NCBI RefSeq assembly: GCF_017741935.1
Contig: NZ_JAGHMH010000018.1
Span: forward strand, 1-64,000
DNA length: 64,000 bases
Direction of reading: 5' to 3'
DNA from: Rhizobium sp. 16-449-1b
GTDB lineage: Bacteria; Pseudomonadota; Alphaproteobacteria; Rhizobiales; Rhizobiaceae
Below, piece after piece: positions 15,770 to 24,844 of the stretch. The position numbers were made by a program, and so were the translations under genes. The notes beneath the pieces are model-generated. The model did not search any database. It saw nothing but the letters and a program-made list of their open reading frames with translations, and had not been told where the DNA came from. The first letter of the stretch is position 1, and every line of letters starts with the position of its first letter.

Positions 15770-16561
15770 ATGACTTTGGCTATTCGCACCATCGTATGGG
15801 GTGAAAACATCCATGAAAACACCAACGAGATCGTCCGCGGCATCTATCCCGACGGCATGCACACGACGATCGCCAACGCGCTGAACACCGATCCAGCAAT
15901 CAGCGCCACGACCGCCACGCTGCAGGAGCCGGAACACGGCCTCACCGAAGCGCGGCTTGCCGAAACCGACGTGCTCACCTGGTGGGGCCACAAGGATCAC
16001 GGCGCCGTCTCCGACGTCGTCGTCGAGCGCGTGGCCAAGCGCGTATGGGAAGGCATGGGCCTGCTCGTTCTGCATTCCGGCCACTTCTCGAAGATCTTCA
16101 AGCGCCTGATGGGCACGCCCTGCGCTCTGAAGTGGCGCGAGGCCGGCGAGCGCGAGCGTCTGTGGACGATCAACCAGCGCCATCCGATCGCAGCCGGCAT
16201 CGGCGAGAACTTCGTGCTGGAGAACGAAGAGATGTACGGCGAGCAGTTCTCCGTTCCCGAGCCGCTCGAAACCGTCTTCATCTCCTGGTTCCAGGGCGGC
16301 GAAGTCTTCCGCTCCGGCCTGACCTGGCGCCGCGGCGCCGGCAACATCTTCTACTTCCGCCCCGGCCACGAGACCTATCCGACCTACCACGACGCCAACG
16401 TCCAGAAGGTGCTGATCAACGGCGTCAAATGGGCTTATAATCCGCAAGGCGACCTGAAGAGCATCACCGATGCCCCGAATGTCCCGGTGGAGAAGGCGCT
16501 GGAGCCGATCACCGAACGCGGCCCGAGACTGCACCAGGCCGGCGAAGCCGGTTACCGCTGA
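15770..16561 (+). CDS. thuA: Trehalose utilisation protein ThuA
   Basis: This 263-residue ThuA-family protein has a class I glutamine-amidotransferase-like fold. The conserved blocks IRTIVWGENIHE, VLTWWGHKDHG, GMGLLVLHSGHFSKIF and RPGHETYPTYHD are present. In Sinorhizobium meliloti, thuA and thuB are needed for a trehalose catabolic route through 3-keto-trehalose; ThuA itself probably acts on the keto-disaccharide. The ATG follows AAGGAGC. The 68-base gap from thuK repeats part of the thuK 3' end (GTTTCGATCCA at both places). The gene is next to thuB. Confidence 0.93.
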   Translation: MTLAIRTIVWGENIHENTNEIVRGIYPDGMHTTIANALNTDPAISATTATLQEPEHGLTEARLAETDVLTWWGHKDHGAVSDVVVERVAKRVWEGMGLLVLHSGHFSKIFKRLMGTPCALKWREAGERERLWTINQRHPIAAGIGENFVLENEEMYGEQFSVPEPLETVFISWFQGGEVFRSGLTWRRGAGNIFYFRPGHETYPTYHDANVQKVLINGVKWAYNPQGDLKSITDAPNVPVEKALEPITERGPRLHQAGEAGYR

Positions 16562-16572
16562 GGAGAACAGCA

Positions 16573-17679
16573 ATGCGTCTACTCGTTCTTGGCACGGGCG
16601 TCATGGCCAAAAACCAGGTCGCCAATTTTCTCGCCATCGATGGCGTCGAGGTTGTCGGCGCCGTCGATACGGATCTCGCACGGCTGACCGAATTCGCCGA
16701 TCACTTCCACATCGAAAAGCGCTTCCGCACGTTGGAAGAGGCGATCGAATGGGGAGAATTCGACAGCGCCACCAACGTCACGCCTGACCGCATCCACTAC
16801 GCGACCAGCCTGGCGCTGATCGCGGCTGGCAAGCACGTCTTCTGCGAAAAGCCGCTGGCCGAGCATTACGACCACGCCCTGGAGATGACGGAAGCGGCGG
16901 AAGCTGCCGGCGTCATCAACATGGTCAACCTCACCTACCGCAACGTCGCCCCCCTGCAGCGCGCCCGCGAGATGGTGTTGGCCGGAGAGCTCGGCACCAT
17001 CAGGCACGTCGAGGCCTCCTACCTTCAGAGCTGGCTCGTTTCTCGCGCCTGGGGCGACTGGCGCACGGAATCGCGCTGGCTGTGGCGTCTTTCGACCGGC
17101 CACGGCTCCAATGGCGTGCTCGGCGACGTCGGCATCCACATCCTCGACTTCGCGGCCTATGGTGCGGCGACCGACATCGACCACGTCTTCGCCCGCCTCA
17201 AGACCTTCAACAAGGCCCCGGGCGGCCAGATCGGCGAGTATCTGCTGGATGCCAACGACAGCTTCACAATGTCGGTGGATTTCACCAACGGCGCGCTCGG
17301 CGTCATCCACGCCACGCGCTGGGCGACCGGCCACCTCAACGAGCTGAAGCTGCGCATCTACGGCGAAAAGGGCAGCCTCGAAGTCACCCATCGCCCCGAT
17401 GGCTCGGATCTCCGCGGCTGCTTCGGCGACGACATCGAAAGCGCCACCTGGCGCGACATCGAGGTGCCGCCGGTGCTCACCAACTACCAGCGCTTCGCCG
17501 AAGCCGTGCGCACCGGCAAGCAGGACGACCCCACCTTCCGCCACGCCGCCAACCTGCAGAAGGTCATCGACCTCGCCATTGTCTCCGAACGCGAACGCCG
17601 CGAGCTCAACCTGCTCGCCGCGCAGGAACAGGACAGCGCCCCCGACAAGCGCATCCCGCCGCTGACGGTGGTGGTGTAA
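16573..17679 (+). CDS. thuB: Gfo/Idh/MocA oxidoreductase ThuB (disaccharide 3-dehydrogenase)
   Basis: This 368-residue NAD(P)-dependent oxidoreductase of the Gfo/Idh/MocA family has an N-terminal Rossmann fold with nucleotide motif LGTGVMAKNQVANF and the catalytic lysine motif CEKPLAEHYDHA. A C-terminal beta-sheet substrate domain follows (LNELKLRIYGEKGSLEV). In the S. meliloti system ThuB oxidises trehalose and related disaccharides to the 3-keto form. It ends the operon, 11 bases after thuA, with a GAGGAG ribosome binding site. A terminator-like hairpin follows at 17773. Confidence 0.93.
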   Translation: MRLLVLGTGVMAKNQVANFLAIDGVEVVGAVDTDLARLTEFADHFHIEKRFRTLEEAIEWGEFDSATNVTPDRIHYATSLALIAAGKHVFCEKPLAEHYDHALEMTEAAEAAGVINMVNLTYRNVAPLQRAREMVLAGELGTIRHVEASYLQSWLVSRAWGDWRTESRWLWRLSTGHGSNGVLGDVGIHILDFAAYGAATDIDHVFARLKTFNKAPGGQIGEYLLDANDSFTMSVDFTNGALGVIHATRWATGHLNELKLRIYGEKGSLEVTHRPDGSDLRGCFGDDIESATWRDIEVPPVLTNYQRFAEAVRTGKQDDPTFRHAANLQKVIDLAIVSERERRELNLLAAQEQDSAPDKRIPPLTVVV

Positions 17680-17772
17680 GGGGTTGATTGAGGATGCAGG
17701 GCTCGCGAAAGCGGGCCTTGCTGCGGCGTCTCTAGCAGAGAAACGAAGCCCTCGCGGCACTCACCGCCTGTA

Positions 17773-17800
17773 GGGCGTCCGGATGTGGACGCCCCTTTCG
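17773..17800 (+). terminator. Terminator-like hairpin after thuB
   Basis: The 8-base perfect stem GGGCGTCC/GGACGCCC with a 6-base loop is followed by CTTTCGTAT. It lies about 95 bases past the thuB stop and just before the convergent HdeA-like gene, so it may serve both. Confidence 0.55.
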
Positions 17801-17844
17801 TATCGCTTCGGATGCCTTGAGGATTTCCGCAGTGCCAGCCGCGG

Positions 17845-18141
17845 CTAGGACTTGCTGACGGCTTCTATCGCATCCGCCAATGTGGTGGTCGGATTGCTTT
17901 TGCAATACGTCGCGACCTTTTCGGCATTGGCGTGCGCCTTTTCGCCATCGATCATTGGGTTGCCCGCCTTGCCGTGAACATAGCCGTTCACCCACATGGC
18001 GACGCCGATGGTCTTGGCGGCGGACATGGCGCCAACTTGCTTACACGTTAACTTCGACATATCCGCTTCCGCGGCGAACGCATGACTTCCCAAACTGATA
18101 CTTGCGACTGCGAGTGCGATTGAAAGACAGAATTTCATCAT
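17845..18141 (-). CDS. HdeA-like periplasmic acid-stress protein
   Basis: This 98-residue secreted protein has a signal peptide through about residue 23 (ALAVASISLGSHAFA). The mature part carries two cysteines (in LTCKQVG and ATYCKSNP) at the spacing of HdeA family proteins, where they form the single disulfide, plus a helix-rich middle. HdeA is a periplasmic chaperone in acid in enterobacteria; the rhizobial role is inferred. A GGAGTGAACG ribosome binding site precedes tandem ATG codons. It stands alone between thuB and the DUF2254 gene. Confidence 0.8.
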   Translation of the reverse strand: MMKFCLSIALAVASISLGSHAFAAEADMSKLTCKQVGAMSAAKTIGVAMWVNGYVHGKAGNPMIDGEKAHANAEKVATYCKSNPTTTLADAIEAVSKS

Positions 18142-18350
18142 CGTTCACTCCCTAGAAACCGCTCCGTTTCGGAGCTTGAGGTTGTCATCAGTATCCGCTT
18201 CAAAACCGCCAGCCCCGGGCAGGGAGTGGCAGCCTTGAAGACGCCAAATATAGCATTTCGACTATGAATTGTCCCGGAGTTTCGAACGCCCGATATCTGC
18301 GATTGCATGTTCAGCAAGCAGGATCAGCGCTGGGTGTCCGGACGTCCCGC

Positions 18351-19688
18351 TCACGCGCTGCGTCGCGGTTCCCACTGGGCATTCTCCATCCGGATTCTGG
18401 CTTCATCCGGCAGAGGTTTCGAGCCGCCCAGGCCCTGGGCGTCGGCAACGCGGGCGAGCGCCAGATCCTCCGGAAAACGATACAGCTCAGCCAGTTGCTG
18501 ATCGAGCAGCACCAACTCGGCTTCGAGCGCCGGCCTGCGGCACGCCGGCAGGACCTGCAGGCCGGATTCCAGAACCGCCCGCAGGCGTCGGGCGATCTGG
18601 AAGTTTCCAGCGCCGTAGAGGCGGATTTCACTGAAGGTCAGCTTGACGAAATCATCCCAATCAGGCGTCCGACAAAGCACCCGCAACTCTCCGGATTGAT
18701 CCAGCGTTGCTTCCTCGCGAAGGCTCCGCTTTCCGACAAAACAAAGAAGGCGCTGCAACTGATCGATCGCGAGCACCGCCGTGGTTGGATCATTGATCGC
18801 TTTCGACAGCGCCTTGATCGCGATGTCGACGATAATCCTGAAAGCGAAGGTGGCATCCTCTTCCAAGGTTCGCTCCGGACCGAAGGCAATCATCGTCCTC
18901 AGCAGCGTCTCGTCGGGAAGCGTGGCGCCATACAACCGGAAGAGCGGTTCGCCGGATGCCACGAAGTCGCCAATCCTCGGCACCAGTTCCACGACCGAAT
19001 GGGTCTTCTGCGCCATTTTCAGGAGCGCGCTCTTGTTTACAGCGACGATGATGGCGGGCCGCCCCTGATAGCGGATGACTTTATCCGGCTGCCCGTTCGG
19101 CAAGGAGGGCGCCGGCATGAGGTCGACCTCGTCTCCAACCGTGGTCGGAAAAACGTCTTCGATAACATCGCGACCCAACTGGCTGACACGCAGGACGATA
19201 CTGACCGGCCGCAGCAGGCGAGCCGCGTAGTCGATCAGATAGAGGAAGGCGATGATGGACAAGAAGCCAAAGACCCCCGCGATGCCGACAACGGCATGAT
19301 GGACATCTGTCTCGAGCCGGGCCAGCGATCCGGTTGCAAACAGCAGGGTGAATATGAACAGTCCAACGGTAAATCGGATGGCGTTGTCGCGCAGCAATGT
19401 CGTTGCGATGATCCGGGGCGTCAGCTGCCCGCCCGCGATCTGAATTGCAACAAGAAGCGAGCCGAAGGTGAAGACGACGAAGGTCAGCGTCATCGTGATG
19501 ATTGTCTCGAGCAAGCGCTGGGAGCCTGCAACACCCCATGGGGGCCATGGCTCTATCTGCACCAACCATGGCTCAAGCAGATAGACGAGCCGAATTGCGC
19601 CGATATAGATGAGCAAGGCAAAGAACGGAACCAGCCACAAGGACGACCTCATGTAGCTCTTCAAGCTATACAGTCGGTTCCAGGCCAT
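18351..19688 (-). CDS. DUF2254 integral membrane protein
   Basis: This 445-residue protein has four predicted transmembrane helices in its first 180 residues (for example WLVPFFALLIYIGAIRLVYLL and FLSIIAFLYLIDYAARLL), then a long soluble domain. The region AIKALSKAINDPTTAVLAIDQLQRLL is the diagnostic DUF2254 block. No enzymatic function is known for the family. The ATG follows a GGGGGACGG site. It is transcribed alone. Family assignment is confident and function unknown. Confidence 0.88.
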   Translation of the reverse strand: MAWNRLYSLKSYMRSSLWLVPFFALLIYIGAIRLVYLLEPWLVQIEPWPPWGVAGSQRLLETIITMTLTFVVFTFGSLLVAIQIAGGQLTPRIIATTLLRDNAIRFTVGLFIFTLLFATGSLARLETDVHHAVVGIAGVFGFLSIIAFLYLIDYAARLLRPVSIVLRVSQLGRDVIEDVFPTTVGDEVDLMPAPSLPNGQPDKVIRYQGRPAIIVAVNKSALLKMAQKTHSVVELVPRIGDFVASGEPLFRLYGATLPDETLLRTMIAFGPERTLEEDATFAFRIIVDIAIKALSKAINDPTTAVLAIDQLQRLLCFVGKRSLREEATLDQSGELRVLCRTPDWDDFVKLTFSEIRLYGAGNFQIARRLRAVLESGLQVLPACRRPALEAELVLLDQQLAELYRFPEDLALARVADAQGLGGSKPLPDEARIRMENAQWEPRRSA

Positions 19689-20056
19689 TTCCGTCCCCCG
19701 GCCTTCGTTTCGGCTCTAAGTCGTGTGTCTCCAAAGCTGCACGAAGGATGACCCTGCCGCTGAATGGACGCGCCGGCGCTGGCCATGACAAGGTCGCAAT
19801 CATACAGGAGGCAACCGAGCCTGTAATGTATGTTACGGTATGAGACACCGCCGTGAAGGCTTTGCCGTAGCGGGGAACCGAAAACCCGCGATGGAGCCTA
19901 CCCCCTATCCGTGTCACGGCCGCCTCGGGCACACAAGCGATCGGCCTTGTTTTACAAGCTGGGCCCGTCGGATCATTCCGAAAGCCGGCACACCAACCAT
20001 CGCCAAGCCCAAGTCCTGAACTAAATTCTCCGCATCCCCAACGCGGAGGATCAAAC
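19689..20056. other. Divergent intergenic region, no gene seen
   Basis: These 368 bases hold the promoters of the divergent DUF2254 and methyltransferase genes. I see no open frame with a ribosome binding site, no strong hairpin and no recognised regulator site. The AT-rich stretch at 19812-19850 (TGTAATGTATGTTACGGTATG) is the likeliest promoter area. Confidence 0.4.
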
Positions 20057-20863
20057 GTGGCGATCTACGACGAAAAAACCGACGACGAAAAGGCGCGCTG
20101 GTATTCCAACGGCGCGAGGTTTTATGTCGAAGGGCGGCCACGCTACCCGGCTGCCCTGATAGCGGCAGCCGCAGCCGTTGCGGAATGGCAAGACAGTCGT
20201 GTCCTCGAAATCGGCAGCGGCCCCGGCACGGCCACGCAGGACTTCGCCGCCTTGGGCGGCCGGTTTACCTGTGTCGAACCGAACGCCGACTTCGTCACCA
20301 TCGCCCATGACGTTCTGGCCGCTTTCCCGGACATCACCTTCCAGACCAGCACGCTTGAACAGGCCGATCTCTCCGCCCCGTTCGATATCATTCTGGCGGC
20401 ATCCTCGTTTCATTGGATCGATCAGAAACGCGGTGTCCAGCGGATCGAGGAATTGCTCGCGCCGAACGGATTTGTCGTGCTGCTCTGGAACAAGGAACCC
20501 CAGCCCGTCGCGCTGCAGGCCGATACCGTTGACGAGGCATTCCAGCGTTCCGGCTATCCTCAGCCGATCGAGAGGCAATCCCGCGACGACATCGCCCAGG
20601 TGTTTTGGGGACTTGCCAAGCCGCTACAAACAGCCGCTTTCATCGAAAGGCTCTTCTGCCATGTCGAGACAGCCGAGGACTACAGCGTCGAGCGCTTCGT
20701 CGCCCTTCATCGCAGCCTCTCACCCTTTCTGGCTTTGGCTCCAGAAAAGCAGCCAGAGATAGCCAAGGCGCTGATCGAAAACCTCAGCACCTTGGTGGGC
20801 CCGACGATCCGAACAACCCGCATATCCGCAGCCCACATCTTCCAGCGATCGGACCGAAGCTAG
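20057..20863 (+). CDS. Class I SAM-dependent methyltransferase
   Basis: This 268-residue methyltransferase has SAM motif I, VLEIGSGPGTAT, near residues 49-60, the motif II acidic residue in FTCVEPNADF, and FDIILAASSFHWID as motif IV. It starts at GTG 20057 behind an excellent GCGGAGGATCAAAC site; no ATG fits the conserved start. The substrate is unknown. Many alphaproteobacterial paralogues of this type exist, so no pathway is assigned. Confidence 0.88.
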   Translation: MAIYDEKTDDEKARWYSNGARFYVEGRPRYPAALIAAAAAVAEWQDSRVLEIGSGPGTATQDFAALGGRFTCVEPNADFVTIAHDVLAAFPDITFQTSTLEQADLSAPFDIILAASSFHWIDQKRGVQRIEELLAPNGFVVLLWNKEPQPVALQADTVDEAFQRSGYPQPIERQSRDDIAQVFWGLAKPLQTAAFIERLFCHVETAEDYSVERFVALHRSLSPFLALAPEKQPEIAKALIENLSTLVGPTIRTTRISAAHIFQRSDRS

Positions 20864-20936
20864 ACAAACGCGCCCGATAACCGGCCAAATCTAAGCGGCC
20901 CGCGACCGACAGCGGTCGTGCTCGTCTCAGACAGCA

Positions 20937-21197
20937 TCAGCCGCCGACGGCATCGCTCACGCATTTCTTGGTGTAGGCGGTCTTCGCGGCACCAGCCAGC
21001 GCCTTGCCGTTCTTGTCCTTGGCGGACATGTCGCAAGCGGCGGCGGCGTCCTTCTGGCACTTGTTCATCGACGACGTGAGTGCAGCGCCGGCCAGCGGCT
21101 TGCCGTTCTTGTCGATCGCCTTGGAGGCGCATGTATCGGCGGCATGTGCCGTCGCGGCCGACAGGATCAAGGCTGCTGCAATGAGAACCGTTTTCAT
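20937..21197 (-). CDS. Small secreted protein with duplicated PsiF-like Cys repeat
   Basis: This 86-residue exported protein has a signal peptide (MKTVLIAAALILSAATAHA, cleaved near residue 19). The mature part consists of two similar units of about 28 residues, each with cysteines at both ends and a shared DKNGK(P/A)LAGAA core (DKNGKPLAGAALTSSMNKC and DKNGKALAGAAKTAYTKKC). The K-x-L-x-G-x-A-to-C pattern resembles the PsiF repeat of phosphate-starvation-inducible proteins. The ribosome binding site is GGGAGGAATAGACG. The function is unknown. Confidence 0.78.
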   Translation of the reverse strand: MKTVLIAAALILSAATAHAADTCASKAIDKNGKPLAGAALTSSMNKCQKDAAAACDMSAKDKNGKALAGAAKTAYTKKCVSDAVGG

Positions 21198-21339
21198 CGT
21201 CTATTCCTCCCACAATTTGCCGTTATCGGCATCGAAAACGCTACCTGATGTTGAACCATCAGGAGCAGCTATCTAGCGGAATCTTATAGGCTATTTTGGG
21301 GCACTTGCACAATGAGGATGATGCCGGCAGCACTGCGAT

Positions 21340-22248
21340 TTAGCCGTCCGTTTCGTCCGTCTTCGGCGCGGCGCTGAAGAGGTTTTTCAAGGCGCTGGCC
21401 TTGGTCTTCTGCGCCTTGCTGAGCTTCAACGCGCGGTTGGCGGCCTTGGCCTGTTCCAGCATCATCTCGATCTGGATCTGCTGGATTTCGGTGAGCCGCT
21501 CCCACTGCCGGTTCAGAAGATGATCCACCTTTTCGTGCAGATGGCGGATTTCCAGTTCGGCCTTGAGGTTGACCTTGTAATCGTTGAGCGCGCGCAGACG
21601 ATCCTTCGATTCCTGGCGGCGCTGGCTCATCATGATGATCGGCGCCTGCAGGGCGGCGATGGTCGATAAGATGAGGTTGAGCAGAATGAAGGGATAGGCG
21701 TCGAAGGCCTGCCGCTCGCCCATCAAAAGGTTGATGCCCATCCAGACGGCGAGGAACAGGCAGAAGGAGATGATGAACGTCCAGCTGCCGCCGAAAGTGG
21801 CGACGACATCGGCGACACGGTCGCCGATCGAGCGGTGTTCCTCGTAGTCCTCTTCGATGTTTTCGGCCAGCGTATCGTGGCTCCTGAGGCTCTCGACGAC
21901 CTCGTCCTCGAGGTTGGAAAGCTCGCCGCGTTCGTCGCGCAACAATTCCGCAATATACTGGCCACGATAATCGTCGACCACCTTGCGATTGATATAATCG
22001 TCCGAGTGCAGCCCCGGATGCTTCTGCCGCATGAACTCGGCCAGCGCAGGGCGTAGGTCGTCGAAGTGGATGGCGTCTTTCTTCTTGAGCGCGGCACCGG
22101 TGATCGCATCGACCAAACGCACGGACTTGGCCTTGGCGCGCTCTAGGCTGTCGCTGTAGTCCTTCATCTCGACGGTGGCGGCCTCGCCGTGCCCGGCATC
22201 GAAATCCACGATCCCACCCGCGAACTCAAGCGACTTTTCTTCTGCCAT
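21340..22248 (-). CDS. DUF1003 membrane protein
   Basis: This 302-residue protein has a hydrophilic N-terminal 140 residues, including IGDRVADVVATFGGSWTFII, the start of the DUF1003 domain. Two transmembrane helices follow (about 155-175 and 185-205, with LILSTIAALQAPIIMMSQ), then the conserved RRQESKDR and a coiled-coil C-terminal tail rich in Q and K. The family is found in many bacteria without a defined function. It is a single gene divergent from the GGDEF gene. Confidence 0.88.
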   Translation of the reverse strand: MAEEKSLEFAGGIVDFDAGHGEAATVEMKDYSDSLERAKAKSVRLVDAITGAALKKKDAIHFDDLRPALAEFMRQKHPGLHSDDYINRKVVDDYRGQYIAELLRDERGELSNLEDEVVESLRSHDTLAENIEEDYEEHRSIGDRVADVVATFGGSWTFIISFCLFLAVWMGINLLMGERQAFDAYPFILLNLILSTIAALQAPIIMMSQRRQESKDRLRALNDYKVNLKAELEIRHLHEKVDHLLNRQWERLTEIQQIQIEMMLEQAKAANRALKLSKAQKTKASALKNLFSAAPKTDETDG

Positions 22249-22451
22249 CCGACGATCCTCTGTGCCGATTCCTGCGCTCTAAACATCAAATCGAACAGGA
22301 TTGTGACATTGCTTGGCGATCCCGGCGAGGCCATTTGTGGGGGCGGTGCTAATGACTGATTGCGCGCCCTCCCGATAACGTGATCGACCGCTCCGCCAAG
22401 TCGATGGCCCCGATTAACGGCATCAAAAGCTTTCCGTCCTAGCCTAAAGCC

Positions 22452-24173
22452 ATGACTTCGAGTGGATTTCGAAATAGCCTTCCGGCGGCCCTTTTGTTCC
22501 TGGTGATGCTGCTGCAATTCAGCGCCGCATCGGCTGCCCCGGCGGATTCTTTCGAGACACGCAGTTCCTGCTGGGCATCCGCCAGCCTGTCGGAAGACGT
22601 GGTCGCGATCGCCAGGAACCAGGATCGATGGTCCTGCGGCGATCAGGCCCGCTCCATCGATTCCGAGCGTGTGCTGCTTCGCTTCGACGTCAACGCAGGT
22701 GAACCCCTTCCGCACTATCTGCTCTCCAGGCGCGCGGCACTTCAGGCGGTGCATCTCATTGCCATTGATCGCGATGGCGCGATCCGCCAGGACAGCATTC
22801 CCGCCGCAGCACTCGCAAGCTCGATGGCCGGCGGCTATTTCAAGGCGCCCCTGCCCGATGTGACACGCGAGACGCGGCAGGTGATCGCCGTGATCGACCT
22901 CCCAAGCCACCGGATGACGCTGGAGCGCGCCTATCTCGCACCGACAGACGCAGCTGGCGGCATCGGCGACATGCGCTTGATGCTTGTTCTGGCCGGGCTT
23001 GCAGGCATGCTCGTCATGCCGCTGATCTTCAATGCCGCCTTCTACCGCGCGCTGCGCGAACCCTTCGTCTTCTGGCACTCGGCGCTGACATTCTCGCTGC
23101 TGATGACCATCATGGTAACGTCAGGCCTGGCGGTTACGCTCTTCGATCCGCCGGCGATGACCCTGAGCTGGATGACGACGGTCATCTTCGGCATGACCAT
23201 CGCGTCGGGAGCGATGTTCACCTATAGCTTCGTCGAGCCCGGCCTGATGCATCCGCTGCTGCGCCGCGTGCTTCCCTATTGCGCGGCATGGGCGATAGCG
23301 CTGAGCCTTTTTCACGCCGCCTTCCCCTTCGTCGCCCGCCCCATTCAGTCGAGCGCCTATACGGCCGCCTTCGCGCCGGTGCTTACGATCTTCATCCTGT
23401 CGATGATCGATGCGCTGCGTCGCGGAAGCCGCGCCGCCCGGTTTCAGGCGGTAGGCTACGCGCCGTTGGTCGTGGTCGGCTTGATCCGTCTGGTGACGGG
23501 TGTCGTTCCCTGGCTGCACAGCACCGATGCCACGCTGCTCTTCTATATCGGCTGCATGTGCGAGGTGGTGTTCACGACGCTTGGCGTGGCCGAGCGCTTC
23601 GTCACCATGAAACGCGAACGCGACGGTGCGCGCAACGACGCCGAATTGCTCGAACGTCTGTCCGAAACCGACCCGCTGACCGGATTGCTGAACCGGCGTG
23701 CGATCGAACAACAATTCGAGCAGCTCCGAGCCAAAGGCTTCGTGGCCCTTGCCGTTATCGACATCGATCATTTCAAGGCGATCAACGACATCAACGGCCA
23801 CAGCGTCGGCGACGAGGTGCTGAAGGCCGTCGCCAAGGCGCTCCAGCCCGGCCCGATCGTTCGCGCCTACCGCCTCGGCGGCGAGGAATTCGTGCTTCTC
23901 CTGCGCGGCGAAGACGCCGACACCCAGGCGGAACTGCGCCGCCAGGCAATCCCCGCCATCGTCGCCCGGACGGTACCGGGCCTCAAACGGCCGGTGACCG
24001 CGAGCATGGGCGTGACTGGCATCGTCGGCGATGAGGATTTCGCAACGCTCTATGAACGGGCCGACAAGCTGCTCTACGAAGCCAAGAGCGCGGGCCGCAA
24101 TCGAACACGCGGCGCGATCAACAGGACGCCGGCGCTGCGAGACTTTCCGGATGACCGGGCGATGATCGCCTAG
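22452..24173 (+). CDS. Membrane diguanylate cyclase (7TM sensor plus GGDEF)
   Basis: This 573-residue protein is predicted to make cyclic di-GMP from two GTP. It has a signal peptide (about 1-28), a periplasmic 7TMR-DISM-like extracellular domain (about 30-170), seven transmembrane helices (about 175-380) and a GGDEF domain (about 405-555). The active-site motif is GGEEF at 476-480, with the DPLTGLLNRRA start and DIDHFKAINDINGH metal and substrate loop intact, so it should be active. The inhibitory I-site (RxxD five residues before GGEEF) is absent, so product feedback may be missing. No ribosome binding site stands out. No EAL domain is present. Confidence 0.9.
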   Translation: MTSSGFRNSLPAALLFLVMLLQFSAASAAPADSFETRSSCWASASLSEDVVAIARNQDRWSCGDQARSIDSERVLLRFDVNAGEPLPHYLLSRRAALQAVHLIAIDRDGAIRQDSIPAAALASSMAGGYFKAPLPDVTRETRQVIAVIDLPSHRMTLERAYLAPTDAAGGIGDMRLMLVLAGLAGMLVMPLIFNAAFYRALREPFVFWHSALTFSLLMTIMVTSGLAVTLFDPPAMTLSWMTTVIFGMTIASGAMFTYSFVEPGLMHPLLRRVLPYCAAWAIALSLFHAAFPFVARPIQSSAYTAAFAPVLTIFILSMIDALRRGSRAARFQAVGYAPLVVVGLIRLVTGVVPWLHSTDATLLFYIGCMCEVVFTTLGVAERFVTMKRERDGARNDAELLERLSETDPLTGLLNRRAIEQQFEQLRAKGFVALAVIDIDHFKAINDINGHSVGDEVLKAVAKALQPGPIVRAYRLGGEEFVLLLRGEDADTQAELRRQAIPAIVARTVPGLKRPVTASMGVTGIVGDEDFATLYERADKLLYEAKSAGRNRTRGAINRTPALRDFPDDRAMIA

Positions 24174-24191
24174 ATCGACGCGCCCTTTGTG

Positions 24192-24530
24192 TCAGGTCAC
24201 GAACGGCATGATATCCACGCCGTCTCCGGGAAAGACGGTGATATGCGGATGGTCGAGGAAAAGCCGTGCCGCGGCCTCGGCATTCTCCGCCTCAACCACC
24301 AGATAGCCGCAGAGCGCATTGGAAGCCGCCGCAATCCCGTCCTTGCTAACCCGCATCGTCTTCCCCACCATGCCGCCGCGATCGAGAATAACCGCAGCGT
24401 TTCTTTCCTCCCATGCCATCCACTGCGGCACACCTTTGGCATCGATGGCGTCTTGCTCGGATTTGGGAAGACGCCGGAAAGCGTCGAAATCCTCGTGCTT
24501 CATGGTGTAGACGGCAAGAAATCGGGGCAT
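24192..24530 (-). CDS. YCII-related domain protein
   Basis: This 112-residue ferredoxin-like-fold protein of the YCII/DGPF-like group begins MPRFLAVYTMKHEDFDAFR and ends HPHITVFPGDGVDIMPFV. ALCGYLVVEAENAEAAARLF is the typical central strand-helix block. The start at 24530 follows GAGGTCTCCC. Family members are small enzymes or sigma-factor-linked proteins and no function is assigned here. It converges on the GGDEF gene with 18 bases between stops. Confidence 0.8.
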   Translation of the reverse strand: MPRFLAVYTMKHEDFDAFRRLPKSEQDAIDAKGVPQWMAWEERNAAVILDRGGMVGKTMRVSKDGIAAASNALCGYLVVEAENAEAAARLFLDHPHITVFPGDGVDIMPFVT

Positions 24531-24614
24531 GGGAGACCTCTGTGATGACGCGTCGTGTGCTGGAATATAGCATACGGCTGTGAGGTGCCTAAAGAGAGGT
24601 TTTGCCGTGCGTTG

Positions 24615-24763
24615 CCCCCCTCTGCCCTGCCGGGCATCTCCCCCACAGGTGGGGAGATCGACTCGTGGCCTGCTCCCCAACCAAACAACGAGCCTTGAGC
24701 GAGCGGGTGCGTTCAGCCAATCTCCCCACTTGTGGGGGAGATGCCCGGCAGGGCAGAGGGGGG
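24615..24763. repeat. RIME-like palindromic intergenic element
   Basis: Two 44-base arms (24615-24658 and 24720-24763) are inverted copies differing at one position, with a spacer of about 61 bases. Each arm contains a small palindrome, ATCTCCCC...GGGGAGAT, and the string CTGCCCTGCCGGGCAT. This architecture is that of the rhizobial intergenic mosaic elements (RIME), non-coding repeats scattered in Rhizobiaceae genomes. It fills most of the gap between the YCII and aminotransferase genes. Confidence 0.8.
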
Positions 24764-24844
24764 TATCACACGGCACGGCGTGGAATCTCCTGCGCACCAC
24801 ACAGCATCCCACCCATCACCAACCCCGCCCCATCCAAAGCAACG

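Noticed and set aside
24615..24763. CRISPR or transposon interpretation of the inverted repeat
   Set aside because: There are only two arms in inverted orientation, no spacers of constant length, no transposase and no target-site duplication.
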